Assembly (NCBI GenBank): GCA_022419385.1
Contig: JAJUBI010000003.1
Coordinates: 2,666,001 to 2,730,000 of the forward strand
Length of the DNA stretch: 64,000 nt
Origin: Paraconiothyrium sp. Pb-2020
Lineage: Eukaryota > Ascomycota > Dothideomycetes > Pleosporales > Didymosphaeriaceae
Direction of reading: 5' to 3'
Positions within the stretch are counted from its first letter, which is position 1. Every line of letters starts with the position of its first letter. The translations under genes were made by a program, and so were the position numbers. Of this stretch, positions 15,160 to 26,022 are shown piece after piece. The notes below the pieces were generated by a model. That model ran no database searches. It worked only from the letters and a program-made list of their open reading frames with translations, and had not been told where the DNA came from.

Positions 15160-15622
15160 TATAACAGGGCCTTTCTATTACTATAGTAAGCCGCGGCCCA
15201 GTTAAGGTTCTAGTGAGAGATAAGTAGTATATAGGTTTATATAAGTTATATATAGGTAAGTGTTAATTAATTACTATAATAAGAATATATTACTAAAGAC
15301 TTAAAGGTAATCTTCTATAAGAAAACTAGATATAGTAAACTGTATTATAGATTAATAATAAGAAATTATAAGTAGAAATCTATTATCTCTATATACTGCT
15401 ATCTAACTAAGGCTCTATAGGCTCTGTATATAAATTCTATAAATTTAGACTCTATAGCTCTATTCTATAGATCTATAGATCTAATTATATAACCCTAATT
15501 ATGTGTTTATATTATACTTAGCATCTAACCTATAATTATAATACTTATTCTTATAATCTAACTAGTTGCTGCTATTATTATATTAGTTTCTATACTTCTA
15601 TTATAGTATAGTAACTATAATA
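15160..15622 (-). repeat. LTR, family A, left (3' LTR)
   Basis: 463 bp, the same length as 21,781-22,243. It starts tataacag and ends taata, consistent with TGTAACA-type termini after RIP. By eye there are about 46 differences between the two LTRs and all but about one are transitions. LTRs are identical at insertion, so the divergence is almost entirely RIP. Confidence 0.93.
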
Positions 15623-15637
15623 CTATCTCCCCCTTCT
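15623..15637 (-). other. Polypurine tract
   Basis: On the minus strand agaagggggagatag lies directly against the inner edge of the left LTR. A purine-rich tract next to the 3' LTR primes plus-strand DNA synthesis in LTR elements. It fixes the orientation of the element as minus. Confidence 0.85.
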
Positions 15638-18599
15638 ATATCTTTAGCCTAAAGATTTATCTATTATAGAGGTTATACTATATTAGCGGGGTAAGCCCTA
15701 TTATATAGTAGTTTATTATTGCCCTCTATACCTTCTTATAAAACTAATAAATAACTTATTCTTACTAATAAAATAGGTTATTATAGATTCCTGGCTATAC
15801 CTTATTCTTATTATAATAGGCTTAAAATTTCTTATATACTTTTACTATATAATATATCTAGGTATTCTACTTATAAAGCCTATATTTATTCTAATATCTA
15901 AGGTTCTTATAATATTAATAGCGTATCTATTATTAAAAGTATATAGTTAGTTATAGTTCCTTCTTTAAGACTAATTATTTTTAGTGCGTAATACTAGTTA
16001 TTTCTAAGCTAAAATTTAAGCTAAACTAGCTAAGGCTAAAAAGGCTTAAAAAGTAATTCTAGATACCTTAGCTATAGCCTAAGCTAAGATATTATAATTT
16101 TAGAAGTAGAAGGAGCTTCTTAATAAGTAAGAGAATTAATAGTTAGTATTTCTAGAGACTAAGCTAGATTAGAAAGAAGTAAAACTAAAAGTGGCTAGTT
16201 TATAAAATAGTCTAGAAAAGAGTAAAGTAGTCTCTTAAGACACTACTTATACCTTCTCTAATAGTAGTAATTTTTATAGTTTACTATAAGATAATCTAGC
16301 CCTTAGTCTAATATCTCTAGGCTTTCTTTAAGAGATTAGTTTAGTTAATATTTCTTTAACTTCTTAGAGTAGTTAAGATTACTTTCTAGTTCTTAAATAT
16401 TATTCTATAGGTTTCCCTTCTTATCGCATTCTAGCTATTTAACTCTATAGTAATTCTAACTATTTACTAGTTAGTATTTATTAATACTTACTACTTCCTA
16501 TTCTTCTTACTTTTCCCTATATATATCTACTTTATAAACTATAGGTTTTGCATTCTATAGTGCCTTTTTAAAAGGGCTATATAAAATATTAGGTGTATTT
16601 TTATACTATTTAGAAGTTATAGTTTAAATAAAACTAGAGTAATTTGTTCTAGAACCTTATATAATCTAATTTTTAGATAGTCTAGTTTATTTAATAGTTG
16701 TTTACTAGTAATATTTTTTTATAGTAGCTAAACTTTCTCTCCCTTCTCTAGCACAGGCGTAGGCTTATACTTAAAATTATAGTATTTTCCTATTTTTCCT
16801 TATAGGAATATAGCGTCTTACTAGAGTTAGCTATAAATTTATATAATTTTCTTAGCCTATTATTCTCTATCTGTGCTCTAAGACCTTATAGTTCTAGGTA
16901 CTTAGTAGACTACTAGGTTAAATCTATAGTTTATAAAGAATAGTGAAACTCTAGTAGTACTATATTATAAGCTATTATAGGCTAGTTATACTATAGAAAG
17001 CAACTCTACCTAGTTATTCTATTAGTAGTTTAGGTAACACCTAAGAAATTATTCTACTATTTAATTTATTTATTCTATCTACCTATCTATTTATAAATAA
17101 TAGGCTATTAACATACTATGTTTAATGCCTATAAGGGTAAATATAATTTACTAGAACTTAAATATAAAATAAATATCTCTATTTATAATAATTTTGTCTA
17201 GAGCTCTATATTGTGCTATTACTATAGAAGTAAAGTAGAAGGCTATATATTCTACCTTATTAATCTTTTTATATAATAGGAAGTATACGTACTTAGTTGC
17301 TTTATTAATAATAACTATAATTCTGTTATATTCTACCTTATTATCTAGGTCTTTAAATTTTAGTAGTCCTGTAATAAAGTCTATTATAACTATGCCCTAT
17401 AATTAATTAGAAATTTCTATAGATTATAGTTGTCTATATAGTATATGCCTATTTAGTTTATTTTAGTAGTAGTTAGTATAGTCGCGTAAAACTTCTATAA
17501 CTATTTATTAGGCTTAAGGGAAATAATAGTCCCTTATTAGTTATTCTAATATTTATTTAATTTCCTAGTAGCTGTATACCGGTGCTTTATAAAATTATCT
17601 TATAAACTTATATTAGATTTTAGTAGGATAAAGATTTATTAAAAACCTTATAAATGTTTTCTTATACTTTATTTCTATAGGTAGGTGGCTTATATTTTTA
17701 TTACTAATTGCTATTTTCTTCTTAATCTAATTATACTATATACTAGTCTAGGTTTTTATTATTACTACCAGCTTTAGTATATTATAAATAATAGTACTAT
17801 CCTTATTAAATTAAAGTAGGGCCCCTAATACTTTAGTCTTTCTCTATAAGTTAGGCCTTCTACTTAAGGTGTCTGCCTAAAGGTTTTCTATTTCTTAGGT
17901 GTGTATAATCTTAAAATTATATATTAATAGGGTCTGCGCCTATCTTACTTACTAGGGTATAAGGGCCTTATTTATTATAAATTCTGTTAGGTTTTTATAG
18001 TCTAAAAAGACTAGCGTTTAGTATTTTATACCTTAGAGGTAAGTTCTCTATTCTTTAAATATTTTAACTATTGCTAACATTTTCTTATTATAAATATTAT
18101 AATTAAGTTTAGCTTTTTATATTTTCTAGAAGTAATAGCTATATAGGTGCTTTTTATCTATTTTTAGATCTTGCTAGAGCAGGTATACTCTTATAGTAAA
18201 ATTTAATATATATTTTTAGTATAGTAGGGTAGTAGAAATTAAAGATTTGTAAAATAGGTTCTTTAGTAAATTTCTTTTTAAGTTAATCTATTACCTATTA
18301 GCATTTATCTATCTATTTAAAGGGTACTTTCTTCTTAGTTAGCCTTATAAGGGGCTCTATTATCTTTATCTAGTCTAGAATAAACTTTCTATAATAGTTG
18401 TAAAATTTTAAGAAGAATTAGATATTCTTAATATTTTTTAGCTTTTCTTAATTTAAAATCTCTTAGAGTTTTATTTACTTAATCTTAAGCTTTTTAGGTT
18501 CTACTATAAACCTTAGAAAGATAGTTTAGGTAATATAAAATTTATATTTCTTAAGCTTTAGATATAGCTTAGCTTTACTTATATAGTTTAGTACTTCTT

Positions 18600-18835
18600 T
18601 TATATACTTTTAGTAGTCTTGTTTGTTGTTTAAGTATATTAAGATATTATCTAGATATACTATAGTATACTTACTAATATATTCTTAGAGCACAGTATTA
18701 ATTTATCTCTAAAAAATAGCTAGGGTATTAGTAAGCCTAAAGGGCATAATATTATACTTAAATAGCCCTAACTTTATTTTAAAGGCAGTCTTCTATTCCT
18801 TGCCTTTCTTTATTCTAATCTAGTAGTATATATTT
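18600..18835 (-). pseudogene. RIP-degraded gypsy reverse transcriptase
   Basis: One minus-strand frame reads through several TAA/TAG codons as the core of a Ty3/gypsy RT: KTAFKIKLGLFKY, then NIMPFRLTNTLAIFQR, then EYISKYTIVYLDNILIY. These match the family blocks (TAFRTR.G.FE, MPFGLTNAPATFQ, and the catalytic YLDDIL). The second catalytic Asp is now Asn (GAT to AAT), a G-to-A change typical of RIP. Non-functional. Confidence 0.93.
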
Positions 18836-20767
18836 TTTATATTTAAGCAGGTAAAGATTTTTGCGTCTTAGAGTTAGTCTTATAGATCTAATATTAAGGG
18901 TAATAGGTATCTATTCTTAATTATAATAGTATTTATTTTTCTAAAGTTAATATAAAACTATAGTTCTAGGTTGTTCTTCTTCTCTATAAAGGTAACTCTA
19001 TAAGCGGTAAAAGACTAAGAAGGTCTAATATATTTCTATTTAAAATTATTCTTAATATATTATTTAGTAACTTTAAGCTTCTATTTTATTATTTTATATA
19101 CTAGTCCCTATATAGGTTATTTTTCTTTCTCTAGTCTAATCTTATAGTTCTACTTAGTGTGTTCTAGAAGGTATCCTTCTAGTTTATTAAAGATATTTGT
19201 AAACCTTTAGTATTAGTCTAGTATCTCTAGGGTAAGTTTCTTACTTACTGCTAGCTAATATAGATATTAGACTTATCTTATTCCCTAGTAGATAGTTAGG
19301 TTAACCTAGCTTAGCTATAGCATTTTTAAGATTATATCTTACTAATTATCTATTTTAGCCAAGTCTATAGTAAAGTTATTAATAATTAGTTCTTTAGATA
19401 GAAAGGTTTCTAGTATAGTTTCTATATAGATTTGCTTCTAAAAAGGTAGTTCTTTAATATTAAATAAGGTTCTTTTCTCTATTTTATTAGTATAGTAGAG
19501 CCCTTTATTCTCTATAAAATTCTTAGAGATAAAGTTCTGTGTTACTTTACTATTAATTATTACTCTAATTAGTTTTCTATAGTATTTTCCTTAAATTATA
19601 ATATATAGTCTCTATATACCTCTTAAGGCTTCTTTACCTTTTAACTAATACTTTATTTATATTTTTTTAGCTATGTGCTAAGAATACTTATTCTTAGAGT
19701 ACTTATACTAAGGTTGCCCTTTTATATATTTAATTAGTAAGAGGGGTCTAGGGGCTAGTACTAGGTATCCCCTATACTTTTTTTCTAAGTACTACCTATA
19801 TACTTTATCCCTTAGAATAAGTTTGTTATAGGGGTTGTCTATTATTTAAATTAGAAAGGCGTAATGTTTTCTTTTTAGAGTTAGGTATATTAGATAATTA
19901 TCTATAATATATAATATTTATAATAACTTATAATGTGCTAGGTGTTTAATTAGTATTTAGGGGTTATCCCCTTTAATTAGTTTTACTAATTTATCTAAGC
20001 GTTCTTCCTTAATTAGAATCTAGTACTTTATTATAACTTAAGGTGTATAGGCTTTATCTATCTATTTAATTTTATTAGTAATTTAAGCCTATTTTTATTT
20101 ATTTAGTATTTCCCTTACTAGAATTATATTTTATTCTACTTATTTATTAAAGCTTATAAACTTTGTATTTTATAGAAACTAGATTTTCTAGTTTTTATAA
20201 ACCTTATAGATAGTTTCTCTATATAAATTCTTATAGTAGAAGCGTAGGCCTTTAATTATTTATTATATATTTTTAGTTTTAACTAGTCTAGCCGCTTTGT
20301 ATATTAGTCCTATAGGCTGAAAATATTTAATTCCTTCTATATAGATATTTTTACTAGGGGATATAGGTGCCTTCTATACTAGTAATAAGAAGAAGGGCTT
20401 ATCTCCTCTTAGGGTTAACTAGAATAGGGTATCTACTAATTTATCTAAGTTACTATCTTCTTTATTATTATTAGATTTACTTTCTAAGTCTTTAGTATTA
20501 TAGAATCTTAGAATCTAGGCGTTTTACTTCTTTAGTTATAAAATTATTTAGCCTTTTTAAGTTGCTGTTAGCCTTTCTTCTATAGGCTAGTACCCTATAT
20601 TCTTCTTTATTTTTATATATAATATATACATATCTTAGAAATACTTAGCCTAATAAGTAGTCTTATATTTCTTACTACTAGCTAGCTTCTTTTTAGTTTT
20701 TTTTAAAGTTTCTTACTTCTTTAGTTTCTTTTTAGTACCTTTTACAGACCTTTCCTAGCTTTTATTT

Positions 20768-20820
20768 AGGTAGTTTCTAGTAATATAGCCCTTTTTACTA
20801 TAGCTAAAGTAAGTGCCCTT
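20768..20820 (-). pseudogene. RIP-degraded Gag zinc knuckle
   Basis: The minus-strand frame gives TYFSYSKKGYITRNY. The four Tyr residues have exactly the C-x2-C-x4-H-x4-C spacing of a retroviral zinc knuckle. All three Cys (TGY to TAY) and the His (CAY to TAY) are changed by a single transition, as RIP would do. It lies upstream of the RT relic in the element's orientation, as expected for gag. Confidence 0.85.
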
Positions 20821-21780
20821 TTTATATTACTTTTTCTTTATTATATTCTAACTTAATCCCTTTTTTTTATTAGTATCTAAGACTATTAGATCCCCCTTAT
20901 TATAGGTTTTATAATTTTAGTTATTTACGCTATATCTGCTTTCTTCTTTATTATCTTATTTCTATAGGAATAACTTATTGTCTACTTAGACAGCTTATTT
21001 AATTATTATAGATAAAATTATTAGTTTCTCTATTCTAATTATCTTATATCTAATATCTAATTTAAGTTCTTTATAGAACTTCTATATTAGAGCCTATTCT
21101 CTATAGTCTAAGATCTTATTAGCTAGCTATTTAAATACTAATATATATACTACTACTATTTTAGTCTATTAAAGCTTTAAGAGTTTCTATTTAGCTATAT
21201 ATTCTATATTAATATTGCTAAAGGTTAGTTAGAGCTTTTACTTAAAATAAATATAGCTTATAAAGATAAGGTTAGTTTCTACTTTTTAGTTATCTACTTA
21301 GTTTATTCTCTAGTCTATAAGGTAACTATTAAACTAGTCTATTACCTTACCTATAAAGTAAGTTACTATATAAGCTACCTTCTAATCTTCTCTCTAAGGT
21401 ATTCTTAATTCAAATCTAAATAGAGAGAAATATAGAGGCTAAAAATCCCCTAAGCTTAGTTCTTATTTTATTAAACTTTTTTAGATTAGCTAGTTTTAAG
21501 GGTCTACTCCTTATTCTAAGCTTTATTTACTAGATTTATTTTTTTATTATTTTATTAGCCCCTTCTCCTTCCTTTCTAATATAGCTTTTACTTATTTTAC
21601 TAACTTATTATAGGCATCCTTTTACCTTTAGTTTTTTTATTTAGGTAGTTAAGTTGTTTCTTTATCTAGACTAGGTCTGTTAGGTCTAATAATATTAGTT
21701 AGTTTACTATAGAAGCTATTATTTAGTAAGGGTAACTTAGGTATATACCTATAGAGACTCTTAAAACACAATTATTAAAG

Positions 21781-22243
21781 TATAATAGAGCCTTTCTATT
21801 ACTGTAGTAAGCTGCGGCCTAGTTAGGGTTCTAGTAAGAGATAAGTAGTATACAGGTTTATATAAGTTATATATAGATAAGTGTTAATTAATTACTATAA
21901 TAAGAATGTGTTGCTAAAGACTTAAAGGTAATCTTTTATAAAAAAACTAAATATAGTAAACTATATTATAGATTAATAATAAGAGATTATAAGTAGGAAT
22001 CTGTTATCTCTATATACTACTATCTAACTAAGGCTTTATAGGCTCTATATATAAATTCTATAAATCTAGGCTCTATAGCTCTATTCTATAAATCTATAGA
22101 TTTAATTATATAATTCTAATTATATATTTATATTGTGCTTAGCATCTAACCTATAATTATAAAACTTATTCTTATAATTTAACTAGTTACTACTATTATT
22201 ACGTTAGTTTCTGTACTTCTATTGTGGCGTAGCAGCTGTAATA
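21781..22243 (-). repeat. LTR, family A, right (5' LTR)
   Basis: 463 bp, partner of 15,160-15,622, and the 5' LTR in the minus orientation. It keeps a few more CpG-containing words than the left copy (for example acgtt and ggcgt near its right end), so RIP hit the two copies at different sites. The inner flank reads ttaaag on the plus strand, where a primer-binding site would be expected, but I cannot name a matching tRNA. Confidence 0.93.
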
Positions 22244-22248
22244 AGTAG
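22244..22248. repeat. Target-site duplication, right copy (agtag)
   Basis: Identical to 15,155-15,159, defining the insertion site of the complete gypsy element. Confidence 0.85.
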
Positions 22249-23926
22249 GCACTATATAAGGGCCTAGTTTTATAGCTATAGAGGTATATTATTTATATTT
22301 ATTATTATAGCCTAGGCTTCTTTACTTTAATCTATTTAAAGTAATAGGTAAGAACTTATAGTATCCTCTTCTTATTATTCCTTCTAATAACGTAAGCTAT
22401 ACACCTACCTAACAGATAAAGTATAAGAAAGTCTTAACTATAAATAAGGCTAAGATATTTACTAAATAGGTGCTATAGCTTATAAAATAGCTATATATAG
22501 GGCTTACTATAGTAGATTATACTATTACTACCTATAGGCCCTTAATCTTTAAGCCAGGTTACAACGCCTAAATATAGGTATAGGCCTTACTAAATAGTTT
22601 CTTAGGTGTAAGCCTTTTTAACTACCCTTTATATAGAGATACGCCTTATTAACTAAAATATTACTAAGTATTAGTGTAGGATGTCTATTAATACCTTACT
22701 AATAAATATAAGGAGGCTAAGCAACTATATATTAAGTGTTATATAAATAGATATTATAAGTAATAAGCTAATAGCTAGAACTATATATTACTATAGCTCT
22801 AATGCTAGAAAATGTATTCTTCTGCCAAGGGTATACTATATTTAGAATTATACTATAAAACCTCTACTATTACTGCTAGGTATATAAAATAGTAGGTCCG
22901 GTCTAAATAGTTTATTTTATATAGGCCTTATATTAACCTTTATTTGTACTTAACTTAATTTAATTCTTTTATAGGTAAGAAAGGGGACAATTTAAGATAA
23001 ATTCTAATAAGAAGTTTAATATCTAAGATAAGGTTTATAAGACTTTAGTAGTATTATCTTCTAAAATATAAATACATTATTTATTATTTCTTAGATTTCT
23101 TTATAAGATAGATAATAGAATTTTATATACTATAGTATCTTAGTTCCTCTTAAGTTACTCTATAACTTTATAACTTTAAGCTAGAATACCTCTTCTTATA
23201 TCTCTTAAGCCTATCTCCCCTAATACTTAGACTTCTCTTAACTACCTTTATAACAGATGTAATCTCCCTTAATTACTATATACTAGAAGTTCTGGAATGT
23301 GTCTAGATATTAATATAAATATATTTATTAGCTACTATTATATTAATTTTAGAATATCTTACGTAAATAATATTTAACTCCTTAGTAATTAGATATATAT
23401 AAAATAATTTAACCTTATACTTAGCCTTAACTAGTACCTATATATTAAAAACATTTTACCTAAGGGCTCTTTTACTACTGTTTCCATCTTACCTTTAAAG
23501 TTAGTACCTAATAAATAACTATAAACTCTACCTTTATAGGTTATAGTACAGTTAAGTAGAAATACTAAGATATATATTAGAGATAGCCTTATATTCTAGC
23601 TATTTATAGTTAACTTAGATAGTAATAAGCTTACAGTAGTAATGGCCCTATACTTTTAGTTTATAATTAACTTCTATCCCGTATTAATATCTAGTAGTTA
23701 AGAAGGTACTAGTGCCCTATAAAGCACATTCTATAATACTCTTAAAGTTACTTATAAGTAGAAAGATAGATTGCCCCCGCCTAAATAGTATTATAGATGC
23801 TAGTAGCAGAGATAATATAAAAAAAGAGACTAAAATAGTATATAGATATATTATACCTAGTAGAGATAATAGAAAAATGTATAGATGCCTTTATTATTTA
23901 GCTACTAATTAGAGAAATGTCTTAAG
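22249..23926. repeat. Unresolved RIP-degraded sequence right of the gypsy element
   Basis: AT-rich sequence that was contiguous with the sequence left of 15,155 before the gypsy insertion. One 66-codon frame at 23,712-23,912 is the only ATG frame above 60 codons in the block and shows no recognisable motif. No gene is supported. Confidence 0.6.
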
Positions 23927-24426
23927 CTAGCTATTATAAGGGGGTTTTATATACCTAACCTAGGCCGGCCTTATAGGTATTTAGTAAATAAGAATAGATA
24001 GATAATAGAGGGGTATAAGAATATTTTAACCTTACTATAGAAGGTAAGGTAATAATTATATAAGAAGACTTATAGATCTTATATAAAAGATATACTTTAA
24101 TTTTAACTATAGAAGTTAACTATAAAGAATAGGAAATACTTAGAGAACTATCTTAACTATATATTATTTTTTATTATTCTTATAATCTCTTATTTTACTA
24201 TACTCTAGGGGATTATATCTCTTTAGTAGAAGTACCTTAAGTAATTCTACTAAGCTTCCTACTTCTAGAATTCTACTTTTAGTAGAAGCCTAGTTATATA
24301 ATATTTTACCTAATTAGCCCTACTAACTAGCGCCTATTCTCTAGTTAGTAACTAAGGTGTTACTAAATTCTATATATAATTATCCCCTTCTACTAGGTCT
24401 TAATCTATTATAATTATAACACTAGT
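23927..24426 (-). mobile_element. Solo LTR (family B, copy 2) with target duplication
   Basis: The LTR proper is about 23,932-24,421 (490 bp), related to 959-1453. Its ends read tattataagg and ataaca, consistent with TGTTA...TAACA. The flanking five bases are ctagc on the left and ctagt on the right, a 4/5 match whose single difference is C/T, as RIP would make. With a target duplication around a single LTR, this is best read as a solo LTR left by LTR-LTR recombination, not as the partner of copy 1 some 22.5 kb away. Confidence 0.7.
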
Positions 24427-24804
24427 ATTATTTGCTACTACCCCGTACTTTTAATATAATAAACATTTAAGCTTTAGCTATATATACCCCTAGGCAACTC
24501 TACTTTTATACTAAACCTAATATAGTAATCTATATTATTATATCTATTCTAACTTATTATACTTATTATGCTTTATATTTACTTAAGTTCTAAGTTTAAG
24601 TCTTAGTAATAGCTAAGTTAAGTTTAAGCTAAAATATTAGCCCACTACTTCATTCTATAGTCTTTCTAGGGCCACTAGGCGGCCAATTCGCTTATTATCT
24701 AAAGATCCAGTTTTCCTTCCATCCCAGGATTGGTTAGACGGGTATATATACGTCCCATGTCTAAAGATTGTCTCAGAAAAGCGACTTTGTACCGCAAGAT
24801 CCCG
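24427..24804. other. Isochore boundary, no gene
   Basis: Base composition switches from AT-rich RIP sequence to ordinary sequence around 24,640-24,660. No gene is seen between the solo LTR and the tRNA. Confidence 0.8.
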
Positions 24805-24812
24805 CGTCAGCG

Positions 24813-24823
24813 TGGCGCAATGG
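24813..24823 (+). promoter_or_regulatory. Pol III A box
   Basis: tggcgcaatgg fits the TRGYNNARNNG internal promoter consensus in the D arm of the tRNA. Confidence 0.85.
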
Positions 24824-24873
24824 TAGCGCGTTGGACTTCTATATACACAGTATAAAGACATCCAAAGGTTGTG

Positions 24874-24884
24874 GGTTCGAGCCC
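24874..24884 (+). promoter_or_regulatory. Pol III B box
   Basis: ggttcgagccc matches the GGTTCGANNCC B box bound by TFIIIC. Confidence 0.9.
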
Positions 24885-24899
24885 CACGTTGATGCTTTG

Positions 24900-24905
24900 T
24901 TTTTT
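24900..24905 (+). terminator. Pol III T-run terminator
   Basis: Six T residues start four bases after the tRNA 3' end, the usual Pol III stop signal. A second T-run follows a few bases later. Confidence 0.8.
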
Positions 24906-26022
24906 CGATTTTTTAAGGTGCCGGAATTCCCCCGCTCCTCTCAATTGTACCCCCGAACGTTTTTCTATTGTGTATATAGCTAGAAGTGCGCCACGAAGCT
25001 GAGTGTGTTGCGGGTAGTAAAGCAAGGGCGATGGCATAGTAGAGGTGGGGTTTTTTGCCACTTTGTGCGATCTGGATTTGGGTTCCTAGCAGGTTGGGAC
25101 GAAACTCAGGGCAATTGTACGGACACACTAGCACCCTAAGAACGGCCCTCTTCGCAGCGTTTATGTGTCTGTCTGTCGCAGCTGTTAGGGCATTAGTAAC
25201 CACAAAGAGGGTTGGAGGGGCGCGACGACTCACGACCCAGAGGATATGCAAAAGCGGGGGGACTCCTCCTGAATCGCGCACGCAGAAGAAGGGGGGCTGC
25301 CGAGTCTCCTTATTACGGGCTTCAGAATTCTATATAGGACTAGCATCAGAATATTCTTGTACCAGGGAAAGAGGCGATGTTTGGCAATGGGAATGGTGCA
25401 ACAAAGGCAAAAAGGTAACAAGGGATGGCGTAGCGCCTTTCGCAACATCGTAATTCTATTCTCATATTCGGCATTTCGAGCTGCAGCGTATGAGAGTCTT
25501 GACTTCCCTTCCGCGCCTGTGGGCACCGACCGCACGCATCTGTGAGTCCATCTATATTAACCTGCATTCGAATCGATCCAAACACCGCCGAACCCACGAC
25601 TTTAACGCGGGCCGCGTCCATGCTCAGCCTCTACCTGGTTGCCGCGCCCGTGTAAAACTGACAGTATGCCGATTGTGACATACACTCCTATTATGGCGAA
25701 CCTCAACAGCCCCATGGTGTCTGCCAAAGAAGCTGCATCGGTGTGATCATCTCATGTTCTTGTCGCAAGGTTCAGACTACGAGAGGATTCAAGCCGAGCG
25801 ACGAGGCCCAAGCCAAGCTTCCAGAAATGACAGCGGCAAAGGCGTCGCGGCGCTCCCACTCCAGCCACTCAAGTACCAAATGAAGGATCATGAATCGCAG
25901 CGCCGATAATGCATCTGACTTGAAGAGGTTATCATGATCACGACTGCGAAGAAATCTTGCTGAAACACATCGCTATGCTGATATGTATTGTATGAGAGGA
26001 TCGCAAATGATAAACAAAACGT
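24906..26022. other. Intergenic, no supported gene
   Basis: Ordinary base composition. Several overlapping open frames up to about 130 codons exist on both strands (for example 25,055-25,453 plus and 24,913-25,281 minus). They overlap one another and show no domain, no fungal intron pattern and no low-complexity secretory start. I do not call any of them. Confidence 0.6.

Larger units (their letters stand above)
15160..22243 (-). mobile_element. Complete but RIP-inactivated Ty3/gypsy LTR retrotransposon
   Basis: A 7,084-bp element with two 463-bp LTRs in direct orientation, a 5-bp identical target duplication (agtag), and a polypurine tract on the minus strand touching the left LTR. So it is transcribed right to left. 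On the minus strand a CCHC zinc-knuckle relic lies near 20.8 kb and a reverse transcriptase relic near 18.7 kb, giving the order gag then pol. Both can be read only through stop codons and RIP-type substitutions, so no copy of its proteins can be made. Protease, RNase H and integrase were not resolved by eye. It is inserted into other AT-rich repeat sequence, so it is nested and younger than its flanks. Confidence 0.95.
1..24640. repeat. AT-rich RIP-degraded transposon block
   Basis: The whole stretch is extremely rich in A and T, dominated by TA-containing words such as tag, cta and ata, and has no long open frame. Repeat copies inside it differ almost only by transitions, and retrotransposon proteins can be read only through TAA/TAG codons where Gln or Trp is expected. 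That is the known outcome of repeat-induced point mutation in ascomycetes. It starts before the window and ends sharply near 24,645, where sequence of ordinary composition begins. Recognisable parts are listed separately. It is probably constitutive heterochromatin (inference). Confidence 0.93.
24805..24895 (+). tRNA. tRNA-Arg (anticodon TCT) with intron
   Basis: A cloverleaf can be drawn. The acceptor stem pairs cgtcagc (24,805-24,811) with gttgatg (24,888-24,894); the D arm is gcgc...gcgc; the anticodon stem pairs ttgga with tccaa around loop cttctaa with anticodon TCT at 24,838-24,840; the T arm is gtggg-ttcgagc-cccac. The anticodon loop is interrupted one base after the anticodon by an 18-nt intron (24,842-24,859), the canonical 37/38 position for eukaryotic nuclear tRNA introns. 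The spliced body is 73 nt. The body closely resembles eukaryotic Arg-TCT tRNAs. Position 8 is not the usual T when the 5' end is set this way, so the exact 5' base may be off by one. Confidence 0.92.

Noticed and set aside
959..24421. The related LTRs at 959-1453 and 23,932-24,421 as the two ends of one 23-kb element
   Set aside because: Their outer flanks do not match as a target duplication, no polypurine tract adjoins the inner edges, and the right copy has its own near-matching 5-bp flanks, so it is better read as a solo LTR.
24906..26022. Overlapping open frames of 60-132 codons on both strands
   Set aside because: They overlap each other, lack motifs and signal sequences, and fit chance openness of GC-balanced DNA.
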